A stretch of 64,000 bases of DNA from an uncultured Clostridium sp. GTDB lineage: Bacteria; Bacillota; Clostridia; Oscillospirales; Acutalibacteraceae. A program made the position numbers and the translations under genes. The notes beneath the pieces are model-generated. The model had not been told where the DNA came from. It was given only the letters and a program-made list of their open reading frames with translations, and searched no databases. Shown here in pieces: positions 9,262-16,419 of the stretch. Location: positions 15,664-79,663 of the forward strand of contig CAKUYY010000003.1 of assembly GCA_934717555.1 (NCBI GenBank), written 5' to 3'. The first letter of the stretch is position 1; each line of letters begins with the position of its first letter.

Positions 9262-10269
9262 ATGCGTATTTTGGCGATAGAAAGTTCCTGTGATGAGACA
9301 GCGGCGGCTGTGGTGGAGGATGGAAGGAAAGTGATTTCCTCTGTGGTGGCCTCTCAGGTAGAGGAACACAAGCTTTATGGGGGCGTGGTTCCGGAAATTG
9401 CTTCCCGCCGCCATGCGGAGGCGGTTGTAGGGGTAACAAAGCAGGCCCTGGAGCAGGCCCGGATGGATCTAAAAGAGGTCGACGCTTTGGCGGTTACCTA
9501 TGCGCCGGGGCTGATCGGGGCCCTTTTGGTAGGGGTCAATTTTGTAAAGGGGCTGAAGCTGTCCACAGGTAAGCCGCTGATCCCGGTACATCATCTACGG
9601 TCCCATATTGCTGCGAATTACATCGCCCATCCGGATTTAAAACCGCCCTTTTTATGCCTGGTGGTATCCGGCGGGCACAGCCATATCATCCAGGTAGAGG
9701 ACTATACCAAACTAAAGGTAATCGGGCGTACCCGGGACGACGCCGCCGGGGAAGCCTTTGACAAAGCGGCGCGGGCCATGGGGATGCCCTATCCAGGTGG
9801 GATCCATATGGATGAGATTGCCCAGCGGGGAGATGATAGCGCTTTCCGTTTCCCCCACCCACGGGTGGATGGGGCCCCCTATGACTTCAGTTTTTCCGGA
9901 TTGAAAACAGCCGTGATTAACCAGATACACAACGCTTCCCAAAAAGGCGTAGAATTGCCGGTGGAGGATTTGGCGGCTTCCTTCCGGAAAGCGGTGGTAG
10001 ATTGCCTGACTGACCGGTTTGTAAAAGCGGCACGGGATACAGGAGCTCAGAAGCTGGTGATAGCAGGGGGGGTGTCCGCCAACCGTTTGCTCCGTTCCCG
10101 GTTGGAAGAGATCTGCCGGGAGAACGGATGGCGTCTTTTTATGCCGCCTCTGTCCTTGTGCGGGGATAACGCCGCCATGGTGGGAGCCCAGGCATATTAT
10201 GAGTACTGTGTTGGAAAGAGAGCAGGATTGGATTTGAATGCCTGCGCGGCAATGTCCATAGAAGAGTAA
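9262..10269 (+). CDS. tsaD: tRNA N6-adenosine threonylcarbamoyltransferase
   Basis: A 335-residue ASKHA-fold protein that transfers the threonylcarbamoyl group to A37 of tRNAs reading ANN codons, working with TsaB and TsaE. Visible motifs are the N-terminal MRILAIESSCDETAAAVVED, VPEIASRRHAEAV, the iron-binding histidines in HHLRSHIAANYI, VSGGHSHII, and FSGLKTAV. Length is typical. The ATG follows GGAGG by seven bases. The gene is followed by the pckG promoter region. Confidence 0.96.
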   Translation: MRILAIESSCDETAAAVVEDGRKVISSVVASQVEEHKLYGGVVPEIASRRHAEAVVGVTKQALEQARMDLKEVDALAVTYAPGLIGALLVGVNFVKGLKLSTGKPLIPVHHLRSHIAANYIAHPDLKPPFLCLVVSGGHSHIIQVEDYTKLKVIGRTRDDAAGEAFDKAARAMGMPYPGGIHMDEIAQRGDDSAFRFPHPRVDGAPYDFSFSGLKTAVINQIHNASQKGVELPVEDLAASFRKAVVDCLTDRFVKAARDTGAQKLVIAGGVSANRLLRSRLEEICRENGWRLFMPPLSLCGDNAAMVGAQAYYEYCVGKRAGLDLNACAAMSIEE

Positions 10270-10370
10270 ATGATTGTTAATAAATGTATTTTTTGCAGGA
10301 TAAAAACATTGTTCATGCAAAATGAATAGCGTTTTTTGTTTTTTCTGTGATTTAATTAACAATTTAGTCA

Positions 10371-10399
10371 TTGATAAAAACTGGCAATTATATTATAAT
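10371..10399 (+). promoter_or_regulatory. pckG promoter
   Basis: TTGATA (10371-10376), a 17-base spacer and TATAAT (10394-10399) form a near-consensus sigma-A promoter 75 bases before the pckG start. Confidence 0.8.
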
Positions 10400-10473
10400 G
10401 AATGTAAACCACAAGAGTGTGCAACAATAAAGTATGCTTGTTTGCCCTGCGGGGCAGAAAGGGGAATTATCGA

Positions 10474-12240
10474 ATGACGAACAATAAGTCTGTTCTCAAT
10501 TGGATTGAGGAAATGAAAGCGCTCGTCAATCCGGATCAGGTAGTCTGGATCGACGGCTCTGAAGAGCAACTGGAAGCGCTGCGCGCCGAGGCATGTTCCA
10601 CCGGCGAAATGATCAAACTGAATCAGGACAAGCTGCCGGGCTGTTATCTGCACCGCACTGCTGTCAACGATGTAGCCCGTGTAGAGGATCGTACCTTTAT
10701 CTGTTCCAGAAAGGAAGAGGACGCAGGTCCTACCAACCACTGGAAGGAACCTCAGGAAGCTTATAAGATGCTGTATGATATCGCTCGTGGCAGCTATCAG
10801 GGTCGTACTATGTATGTGATCCCCTATTCCATGGGTCCCATCGGTTCTCCTCTGGCCAAGATTGGCATCGAGCTCACCGATTCTATTTATGTTGTACTGA
10901 ATATGGCCATCATGACCCGCGTAGGTCAGAAGGTCCTGGATACTCTGGGAGACAGTGAGGACTGGGTAAAGGGTCTGCACTGCAAATGTGACATTGATGC
11001 GGAGAAGAGATATATCTGCCACTTCCCGGAAGACAACACCATCATTTCCGTAAACTCCGGTTACGGCGGAAATGTTCTGCTGGGTAAGAAGTGCTTTGCT
11101 CTGCGTATCGCTTCCTATCTGGGCAAGAACGAAGGCTGGATGGCCGAGCATATGCTCATCCTGGGTATTGAGAACCCCAAGGGCGAGATCAAATACATCG
11201 CTGCTGCTTTCCCGTCCGCCTGCGGTAAGACCAACCTGGCCATGCTGATTCCTCCGGCCGGCTACAAGGCCAAGGGTTACAAGGTATGGTGCGTGGGTGA
11301 CGATATCGCCTGGATGCGCAAGGGTCCGGATGGAAGATTGTGGGCCATTAACCCTGAAAATGGCTTCTTCGGCGTGGCTCCCGGCACCAATGAGAAGTCC
11401 AATCCCAACGCTCTGGCTTCTACCCGCAAGGGCACTATTTTCACCAACGTAGCTCACAACCTGGATGACAACACCGTGTGGTGGGAAGGCTTGGATAAGA
11501 ATCCTCCGAAGAACGCAGTGGATTGGAAGGGCAATCCTTGGGATGGTACTACTTCCGCCGAGAAGGGCGCTCATCCCAACAGCCGTTTCACCGCTCCCGC
11601 GAAGAACTGCCCCTGCATCAGCTCCGAGTTTGAGAGCGTGTCCGGCGTGCCGATTTCTGCGATTATCTTCGGCGGACGCCGCGCTAAGACCGCCCCGTTG
11701 GTATACCAGTCCCGCGACTGGGATAACGGTGTGTTCGTAGGTTCCATTATGGCTTCTGAGACCACCGCCGCTGCCGCTGGCGCTGTAGGCGTTGTACGCC
11801 GTGACCCCATGGCCATGCTGCCCTTCTGCGGCTACCACATGGGCGATTACTTTGCTCACTGGATTGAGATGGGCAAAGTGCTGGGCGACAAGGCTCCTAA
11901 GATCTTCAACACCAACTGGTTCCGTCTGGATGACGAAGGTCATTTCATTTGGCCTGGATTCGGCGACAACCTGCGTGTGCTGGAATGGATCCTGAAGAGA
12001 TGCGAAGGCGAAGTAGGCGCGAAAGAAACCGCTATCGGTTATGTTCCCAACGCTGATGATATCAATCTGGAAGGCCTGGATCTGGATAAAGCAACTCTGG
12101 AAAGCATTCTGGAAGTTGATAATGACGTCTGGGCGGAAGAAGCCAAGGGCATCGAAGAGTTCTATGGCAAGTTTGGTGACAAGCTGCCTCAGGAACTGAG
12201 AGATCAGCTCAACGCTCTGAAAGACAGACTGGCGAAATAA
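10474..12240 (+). CDS. pckG: Phosphoenolpyruvate carboxykinase (GTP)
   Basis: A 588-residue GTP-dependent PEP carboxykinase interconverting oxaloacetate plus GTP with PEP, CO2 and GDP. In fermentative gut anaerobes it often runs toward oxaloacetate to fix CO2. The sequence has the GTP-class P-loop FPSACGKTNLAML and VGDDIAWM metal-site motif, plus YVIPYSMGPIGSPLAKIGI near residue 125. The start is ATG 10474, ten bases after AAAGGGG; the frame extends upstream without a site. Its own near-consensus promoter and strong terminator mark it as a single-gene unit, and its regular codon choice suggests high expression. Confidence 0.96.
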   Translation: MTNNKSVLNWIEEMKALVNPDQVVWIDGSEEQLEALRAEACSTGEMIKLNQDKLPGCYLHRTAVNDVARVEDRTFICSRKEEDAGPTNHWKEPQEAYKMLYDIARGSYQGRTMYVIPYSMGPIGSPLAKIGIELTDSIYVVLNMAIMTRVGQKVLDTLGDSEDWVKGLHCKCDIDAEKRYICHFPEDNTIISVNSGYGGNVLLGKKCFALRIASYLGKNEGWMAEHMLILGIENPKGEIKYIAAAFPSACGKTNLAMLIPPAGYKAKGYKVWCVGDDIAWMRKGPDGRLWAINPENGFFGVAPGTNEKSNPNALASTRKGTIFTNVAHNLDDNTVWWEGLDKNPPKNAVDWKGNPWDGTTSAEKGAHPNSRFTAPAKNCPCISSEFESVSGVPISAIIFGGRRAKTAPLVYQSRDWDNGVFVGSIMASETTAAAAGAVGVVRRDPMAMLPFCGYHMGDYFAHWIEMGKVLGDKAPKIFNTNWFRLDDEGHFIWPGFGDNLRVLEWILKRCEGEVGAKETAIGYVPNADDINLEGLDLDKATLESILEVDNDVWAEEAKGIEEFYGKFGDKLPQELRDQLNALKDRLAK

Positions 12241-12256
12241 AAAATTAAAAGATTGC

Positions 12257-12302
12257 GAAAGCCGCTGTAATAAAAGTTACAGCGGCTTTCTCTTTGTTCT
12301 TT
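12257..12302 (+). terminator. pckG terminator
   Basis: A perfect 14-bp stem (12257-12270 with 12277-12290) has a 6-base loop and is followed by CTCTTTGTTCTTTTTT. It starts 17 bases after the pckG stop. Confidence 0.9.
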
Positions 12303-12452
12303 TTTGTTTGGAAAAATGATAAATAGGGGGAAAAGAAGGAATTATAACCGCGATATTTCTCTTTTTGTGAGAATAGAGAAAGGTTTTCCACAGACAATAA
12401 AGAATAGGTGGATACATGCAAAAAGAAAATAATCCACAATGCGAAAGGAAAA

Positions 12453-12620
12453 ATGATGAAAGAAAAGAAAGATTGTCCTTGTAAACGGATATCATGCCCC
12501 CGACATGGAGATTGTGCCGCTTGTAGAAATCATCATCAAAAATCTAAGACGACCTGCCAACGAATAAGAGAAAAAAGATCGATTTTGAAGGGAGAGGAAT
12601 GGAAAAAGCGGAAAAAATGA
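12453..12620 (+). CDS. Small cysteine/histidine-rich protein (putative metal-binding)
   Basis: A 55-residue basic protein with the spacing CxC-x4-C-x2-H-x2-C-x2-C-x2-HH-x6-C, reading CPCKRISCPRHGDCAAC at residues 7-23. Short proteins with this pattern (CPCK...CxRHGxCxxC) recur in Clostridia; the arrangement suggests a zinc or other metal site, but no function is established to my knowledge. I chose ATG 12453 (or 12456) because AAAGGA lies 4 bases before it; the frame extends upstream to 12408 without a site. It lies alone between pckG and the purine permease. Confidence 0.6.
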   Translation: MMKEKKDCPCKRISCPRHGDCAACRNHHQKSKTTCQRIREKRSILKGEEWKKRKK

Positions 12621-12691
12621 AGAACGATGAGTGTTTTCCTTGAAAAATAGAAAAAAATTACGAATTTGTTCATTATTTGTTCATTTAGGTC

Positions 12692-12720
12692 TTGCTTTTT
12701 TCTTCAGACCTGTTTATACT
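12692..12720 (+). promoter_or_regulatory. Promoter of the purine permease
   Basis: TTGCTT (12692-12697), a 17-base spacer and TATACT (12715-12720). The predicted transcript start near 12727 gives a leader of about 65 bases. Confidence 0.6.
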
Positions 12721-12739
12721 TATTACATTAGCTTGTTTG

Positions 12740-12777
12740 CCCGGCACTGATTTTAGTTGTCGGGTTATATTTTTTCT
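12740..12777 (+). promoter_or_regulatory. Terminator-like hairpin in the purine permease leader
   Basis: CCCGGCA (12740-12746) pairs with TGTCGGG (12758-12764) around a short loop, and TTATATTTTTTCT follows directly. The ribosome site AAGGAGG begins one base after the U-tract. This layout fits transcription attenuation or start-site masking of the permease gene. No known purine-riboswitch core is visible. Confidence 0.45.
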
Positions 12778-12792
12778 AAGGAGGACTGCTTC

Positions 12793-14184
12793 ATGGCGAG
12801 TAGTACCAAAGCTCCAAGCAATGCGATTCACCCTAAGGGCGATTTCTTTAACTTCAAAGGAACCGGCTCTAACCCCCGCACAGAAGTGATTGCGGGTCTG
12901 ACCACTTTCTTTACCATGGCGTACATCATTTTTGTCAATCCCCCGATGTTGGCGGAGACAGGAATGGATCAAAATGCGGTATTGATCGCCACCTGCCTTT
13001 CTGCGGCGATCGGTACAGTACTCATGGCGCTGTTGTCCAACTATCCCTTTGCATTGGCTTCCGGTATGGGCCTCAATGCGTTTTTTGCTTACACCATCTG
13101 CGGACAGATGGGATATTCCTGGCAGGCGGCCTTGGCGGCGGTCTTTATCTCCGGTATCATCTTTATCATTATTACGGTTACCGGTGTGCGTACAGCGATT
13201 GTCAACGCTATCCCATTGCCGCTCAAGAAGGCTATCGGCGGCGGTATTGGTATTTTCATTGCCTTTTTGGGCCTGAAGAACGCGGGTATTATTGTTGACA
13301 GTGAAAGCACCTTTGTTGCTTTGGGCAAATTCAACGAACCCCAGGTGATCCTGGCAGTGATCGGCTTGGTCATCACCATCGCGATGGTGGTGTGGAATGT
13401 CAAGGGCGGTTTGCTTATCGGTATTATTGGCACTTCTGTCATCGGTGCCGTGATGCAGTATGCCTTTGGACTTCCCATTGGTCTGCCGGAGACCTTTACT
13501 TTTAATTTCAATTTGAATCTGGCTCCTACATTTGGACAGTTCTTTAATGGATTTGGAGAATTGTTCAGCGCGGGCCAGGGTATAGGCGTACTGATCTTCT
13601 CCATTATTTCCGTACTGTTGTCCCTGACCATGGTGGATATGTTTGATACCATCGGCACTCTGGTTGGCGCGGCCAGCAAGGGCGGCTTCCTGGACAAGGA
13701 CGGCAATCTGCCCAATGCGAACCGTGCACTTTTGGCGGACGCCATCGCCACTTCCGCAGGCGCTGTGCTGGGGACTTCCACGGTTACCACTTATGTGGAA
13801 TCCAGTTCCGGCGTTTCTGCGGGCGGCAGAACCGGTTTAACCGGCCTGACCACAGCGGCATGCTTTGTCCTGGCGATATTCCTTATGCCTGTGCTGGGCT
13901 TTGTTCCCAACGCGGCTACCGCCCCGATCCTGATTATTGTGGGTGTCATGATGGCAAGCTCTTTAAAAGAGATTGAATGGGGCGATATCGAAGTTGCGAT
14001 CCCCGCTTTCTTTACGTTGATTATGATGCCTCTGGCCTCCAGCATCGCGGACGGCATCGCCTTTGGCTGCATCTCCTATACCGTGATCAAGCTGGTGAAG
14101 GGTCAGCCTAAGAAAGTACATCCCGTCATGTACGTCATTTCTATCCTGTTCCTGGCGCGGTATATCATTCAGGTATTCCAATAA
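12793..14184 (+). CDS. NCS2-family purine permease (AzgA/PbuG-like)
   Basis: A 463-residue integral membrane protein with about 12-14 hydrophobic segments. It belongs to the AzgA-like branch of NCS2 proton symporters, which import adenine, guanine or hypoxanthine. Typical phrases are GLTTFFTMAYIIFVNPPML near residue 37, ALASGMGLNAFFAYT, and the transport-site signature LGTSTVTTYVESSSGVSAGG in the second half. The start is ATG 12793 with AAGGAGG nine bases upstream. It has its own promoter, leader hairpin and terminator. Which base it carries is inferred from family only. Confidence 0.92.
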   Translation: MASSTKAPSNAIHPKGDFFNFKGTGSNPRTEVIAGLTTFFTMAYIIFVNPPMLAETGMDQNAVLIATCLSAAIGTVLMALLSNYPFALASGMGLNAFFAYTICGQMGYSWQAALAAVFISGIIFIIITVTGVRTAIVNAIPLPLKKAIGGGIGIFIAFLGLKNAGIIVDSESTFVALGKFNEPQVILAVIGLVITIAMVVWNVKGGLLIGIIGTSVIGAVMQYAFGLPIGLPETFTFNFNLNLAPTFGQFFNGFGELFSAGQGIGVLIFSIISVLLSLTMVDMFDTIGTLVGAASKGGFLDKDGNLPNANRALLADAIATSAGAVLGTSTVTTYVESSSGVSAGGRTGLTGLTTAACFVLAIFLMPVLGFVPNAATAPILIIVGVMMASSLKEIEWGDIEVAIPAFFTLIMMPLASSIADGIAFGCISYTVIKLVKGQPKKVHPVMYVISILFLARYIIQVFQ

Positions 14185-14203
14185 AATATTTGATTAGCTT
14201 GAT

Positions 14204-14243
14204 GCCTCCTGTGGGTTTGCGGCCCCGCAGGAGGCGTTTTATT
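14204..14243 (+). terminator. Terminator of the purine permease
   Basis: A stem (14204-14215 with 14224-14235) built on GCCTCCTG/CAGGAGGC is followed by GTTTTATT, 20 bases after the permease stop. Confidence 0.85.
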
Positions 14244-14340
14244 AGAGAAAATTAAAATTTACGCAATTAGATTTCCTTTTTCAGTCATCTAAAAGGCTGT
14301 TGAAAAAATAAAGCGCGATAATAACACTTCTTATCAAAAA

Positions 14341-14394
14341 ACAAAACCGGCGTCTTTTGAGAATGTTTAAAGCTTCAAAAGACGCTGGTTTTGT
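14341..14394 (-). terminator. Terminator downstream of the IS-interrupted gene
   Basis: A 20-base stem with one mismatch (14341-14360 with 14375-14394). On the minus strand its descending arm runs into GGTTTTGTTTTTTG. It lies 53 bases beyond the stop of the minus-strand gene fragment. Confidence 0.75.
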
Positions 14395-14446
14395 TGTACT
14401 ATTGTTTCAAAAGACTGTTTTGTCCCAGTTCATTTTTCCGTTGCTG

Positions 14447-14791
14447 TCAGGAGACCCAGTGGTACGTTGTCTTTTTTAGCTGCCAGGACTGGGAAAGAGA
14501 ATCGTACTGATAAAATCCCTCAAAACCGCGGCCTCCGATATCACAGCCAAAAGACATGATATTCAGCCGGATATAATCCAGCCCGATTTTATGTACATGA
14601 ATATCGATATAGAGGCTTTCAGCATAGCCCGCACTATGGAAATCCTCAATACTTTTTTCTACAGATGGATATCCGGTTACGCTTTCCACTTGTTGAACAA
14701 TGTATTCTTTTTCTTCCCGAAAGAAATCTTCCTGAGTAAAGTCCAGAAAAAGAGTTTGGCAGCCTTCCATACCGGAACAATCCCGGAAAAT
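14447..14791 (-). pseudogene. 3' part of an unknown gene cut off from its promoter by an IS element
   Basis: An acidic reading frame of 107 residues from the first ATG (MEGCQTLFLDFTQEDF); I do not recognise a family. The frame stays open upstream to the IS boundary, and no ribosome site precedes any start on this side. Taking out the IS (14792-15991) and one copy of the flanking repeat joins it in frame to bases 15992-16063, giving ...YYDGNDPIFRDCSGMEG. Behind that lies a minus-strand promoter at 16058-16086. The simplest reading is a small gene whose 5' end was separated from its body by transposition. The original start codon is uncertain, because only a TTG is in frame upstream. Confidence 0.6.
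14783..14791. repeat. Left copy of the IS target-site duplication
   Basis: CCGGAAAAT abuts the left IS end and is identical to 15992-16000, on the other side of the element. Confidence 0.75.
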
Positions 14792-15991
14792 CCGTACTGT
14801 AAAGTTAAATGAAAGTTGAGGACCCGTCAGCCCTTCTGGTACAATGGTTTTACCACAAACACAAAGTACTCCCAGAAAGGAGACGAGTCCTCATGGCAAA
14901 ATTATACCAAGTATGCTGCCCGAAATGCAACAACAAAACGGACTTTTATCGCTACGGAAAAGATGCACATGGTCATCAGAAGTACCAGTGTAAGAAGTGT
15001 TGGCATCAGTGGGCGCCAGATGCCAACAGTCATCAGATTGGCAGACCTGTTGGTTCTGGACGGATAAAGGAATATCCAAGCTGCCCTGTTTGTGGGAAAG
15101 CAATGTATGTGCATCACGATAGAGAGCACTACATCCACTATACCTGCACAGACAAGAAATGCCGGCATTCCGTTTTTGCTCCAAAGCCTACTGCTATTTC
15201 AGCACCCTCCATGTCCAAGCTTTTTGGAAAGACGGATTTCAAGCGGATGCGCTATCCTGTCCATGTGATCCTCATGGCTTTGACCATGTTCTACCTGGGC
15301 AAGAACTCGTTCCGCAATATCGCTTTGATTTTGCGTACCGTGATGAATGTCCGGGTATCCCATACCACCATCAGCAACTGGTGTACCCATTTCGCCCCAT
15401 TGTTTCAAAACATTGCGATACAGCTCATTCCGGCACTCAATTTCAACTCTGACGAGTGGCATGCTGATGAAACCGTGGTCAAGATACAGGGCGAGAAATA
15501 CTACCTCTGGCTCATTCTGGACAGCGAAACCCGCTTTGTCCTCGGCTTCCATCTTAGTCCTCACAGGGACAGCCCCCAGGCTTTCACCTTACTGGAAGCT
15601 GTCAAACCTTTAGGTTCGCCTAAAGCCATTGTGAGTGACCGATACTTTGCCTACAAGATGCCTGTTAAAATGCTGTATGGGGTTCAACACATCCGTGTTC
15701 AGAGTTTTCACGATGACATTACCAACAACCTCATTGAGTGTTTTAACAAGCAGTTCAAGGCTTGGTACAAGACTAAACAGGGTTTTTCGTCCTTCTCTTC
15801 TGCCAACAACCTCATTTCCATGTTCATCTTTTTCTACAACTTCGTACGCCCTCATTCCGCCTTGAACAACCTCACCCCAGCTCACTGCGCTGGGCTCAAG
15901 CTTTCCAAAAAGCGTAAACGGGTGCTTCTCCTCGTTGCGTAGAGCTTTTCTTTGCTTTCGGGTCCTATTTTTTCATCTTTACTTTACTGTG
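14792..15991 (+). mobile_element. Complete 1.2-kb insertion sequence, DDE transposase
   Basis: The element is bounded by the 9-base direct repeat CCGGAAAAT and by imperfect terminal inverted repeats of about 33 bases. The left end carries GTACTGTAAAG and GGACCCG; the right end, read inward, carries GCACAGTAAAG and GGACCCG. It holds one full-length transposase gene. An 8-9-base target duplication and the IS240-like DDE core point toward the IS6 superfamily or a related group. The N-terminal zinc ribbons are not standard for IS6, so family placement is open. The intact ends and gene suggest a recent insertion. Confidence 0.82.
14893..15942 (+). CDS. IS transposase, DDE type with two N-terminal zinc ribbons
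   Basis: A 349-residue transposase. Two CxxC...CxxC-type zinc ribbons occupy residues about 9-36 (CPKC, CKKC) and 64-90 (CPVC). A helix-turn-helix region follows (RNIALILRTVMNVRVSHTTI). The catalytic core has Asp192 in WHADET, Asp249 in IVSDRYFAY and Glu282 in NLIECFNKQFKAW, then the IS240-like FNFVRPHSALNNLTPA-type ending (here YNFVRPHSALNNLTPA). ATG 14893 is ten bases after AGAAAGGAG. The frame continues to 14809, but that part overlaps the left terminal repeat. No frameshift or stop is present. Confidence 0.88.
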   Translation: MAKLYQVCCPKCNNKTDFYRYGKDAHGHQKYQCKKCWHQWAPDANSHQIGRPVGSGRIKEYPSCPVCGKAMYVHHDREHYIHYTCTDKKCRHSVFAPKPTAISAPSMSKLFGKTDFKRMRYPVHVILMALTMFYLGKNSFRNIALILRTVMNVRVSHTTISNWCTHFAPLFQNIAIQLIPALNFNSDEWHADETVVKIQGEKYYLWLILDSETRFVLGFHLSPHRDSPQAFTLLEAVKPLGSPKAIVSDRYFAYKMPVKMLYGVQHIRVQSFHDDITNNLIECFNKQFKAWYKTKQGFSSFSSANNLISMFIFFYNFVRPHSALNNLTPAHCAGLKLSKKRKRVLLLVA

Positions 15992-16000
15992 CCGGAAAAT
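15992..16000. repeat. Right copy of the IS target-site duplication
   Basis: CCGGAAAAT, identical to 14783-14791, directly follows the right IS end. Confidence 0.75.
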
Positions 16001-16063
16001 AGGATCATTACCATCATAGTAGGAAATACTCCTCAAAAACAGGGAAAACTTTAAAATATTATA
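15992..16063 (-). pseudogene. Separated 5' part of the IS-interrupted gene
   Basis: Twenty-four in-frame codons on the minus strand continue the frame of 14447-14791 once the IS and one target repeat are removed. An in-frame TAA at 16064-16066 bounds it upstream. GAGGAG near 16029-16034 resembles a ribosome site, but the ATG pair behind it is in another frame. The true start is therefore not settled. Confidence 0.4.
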
Positions 16064-16086
16064 TTAGATTACAAAAAAGTTATCAA
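16058..16086 (-). promoter_or_regulatory. Orphaned promoter of the IS-interrupted gene
   Basis: On the minus strand TTGATA (16081-16086), a 17-base spacer and TATAAT (16058-16063) point toward the IS and the gene fragment beyond it. Confidence 0.65.
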
Positions 16087-16152
16087 AGAAAAATTTTTTC
16101 CGCCGATGGCCGCTCTCTTCAAGGAGAGAAAGCCAAATTATTCACTGTTTGG

Positions 16153-16189
16153 TTGAGGGAAATCTTAGGGAGGATTTCCCCAATTTTTT
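16153..16189 (+). terminator. Plus-strand terminator downstream of the IS
   Basis: TTGAGGGAAATC (16153-16164) pairs with GATTTCCCCAA (16173-16183, one bulge) and TTTTTTC follows. It would stop read-through from the transposase before the ROK promoter. Confidence 0.65.
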
Positions 16190-16318
16190 CTGCTGGCGCA
16201 ATTTGTGAAGAGAAATTCCTTCCCCCAACAGTTTACTGTATTTTTGTTTGGGACATTGTTTTTTACCAAATCGAGTAGCCGGCCAAGGGGAGTTTTCATG
16301 GAACAGGGGGGAAAACAA

Positions 16319-16347
16319 TTGACATTGCCCCTCAAGTTTTGTACAAT
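16319..16347 (+). promoter_or_regulatory. Promoter of the ROK-like gene
   Basis: TTGACA (16319-16324), 17-base spacer, TACAAT (16342-16347). A small hairpin, ACGCGG/CCGCGT, lies in the leader before the ribosome site AGGAGG at 16406-16411. Confidence 0.8.
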
Positions 16348-16419
16348 AAATGCAAGTGATTTGGGAGCAATACGCGGAAGTTGCCGCGTGGTTCCGCTAA
16401 CATACAGGAGGCAAAAAAC

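Larger units (their letters stand above)
16001..16419. other. Gap between the IS element and the ROK-like gene
   Basis: The left 85 bases hold the orphaned 5' end and minus-strand promoter described separately. A plus-strand terminator lies at 16153-16189, and the ROK promoter at 16319-16347. The remaining sequence is AT-rich and shows no convincing gene; a short frame at 16205-16423 has no ribosome site and overlaps the promoter. Confidence 0.6.

Noticed and set aside
10393..11943. A 516-codon open frame on the minus strand
   Set aside because: It is antisense to pckG, which has a complete enzyme sequence, promoter, ribosome site and terminator. The long antisense frame comes from regular codon use, and its product resembles no protein family.
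12621..12792. Purine riboswitch before the NCS2 permease
   Set aside because: The three-way-junction core and its conserved loop sequences are absent; only a simple hairpin remains.
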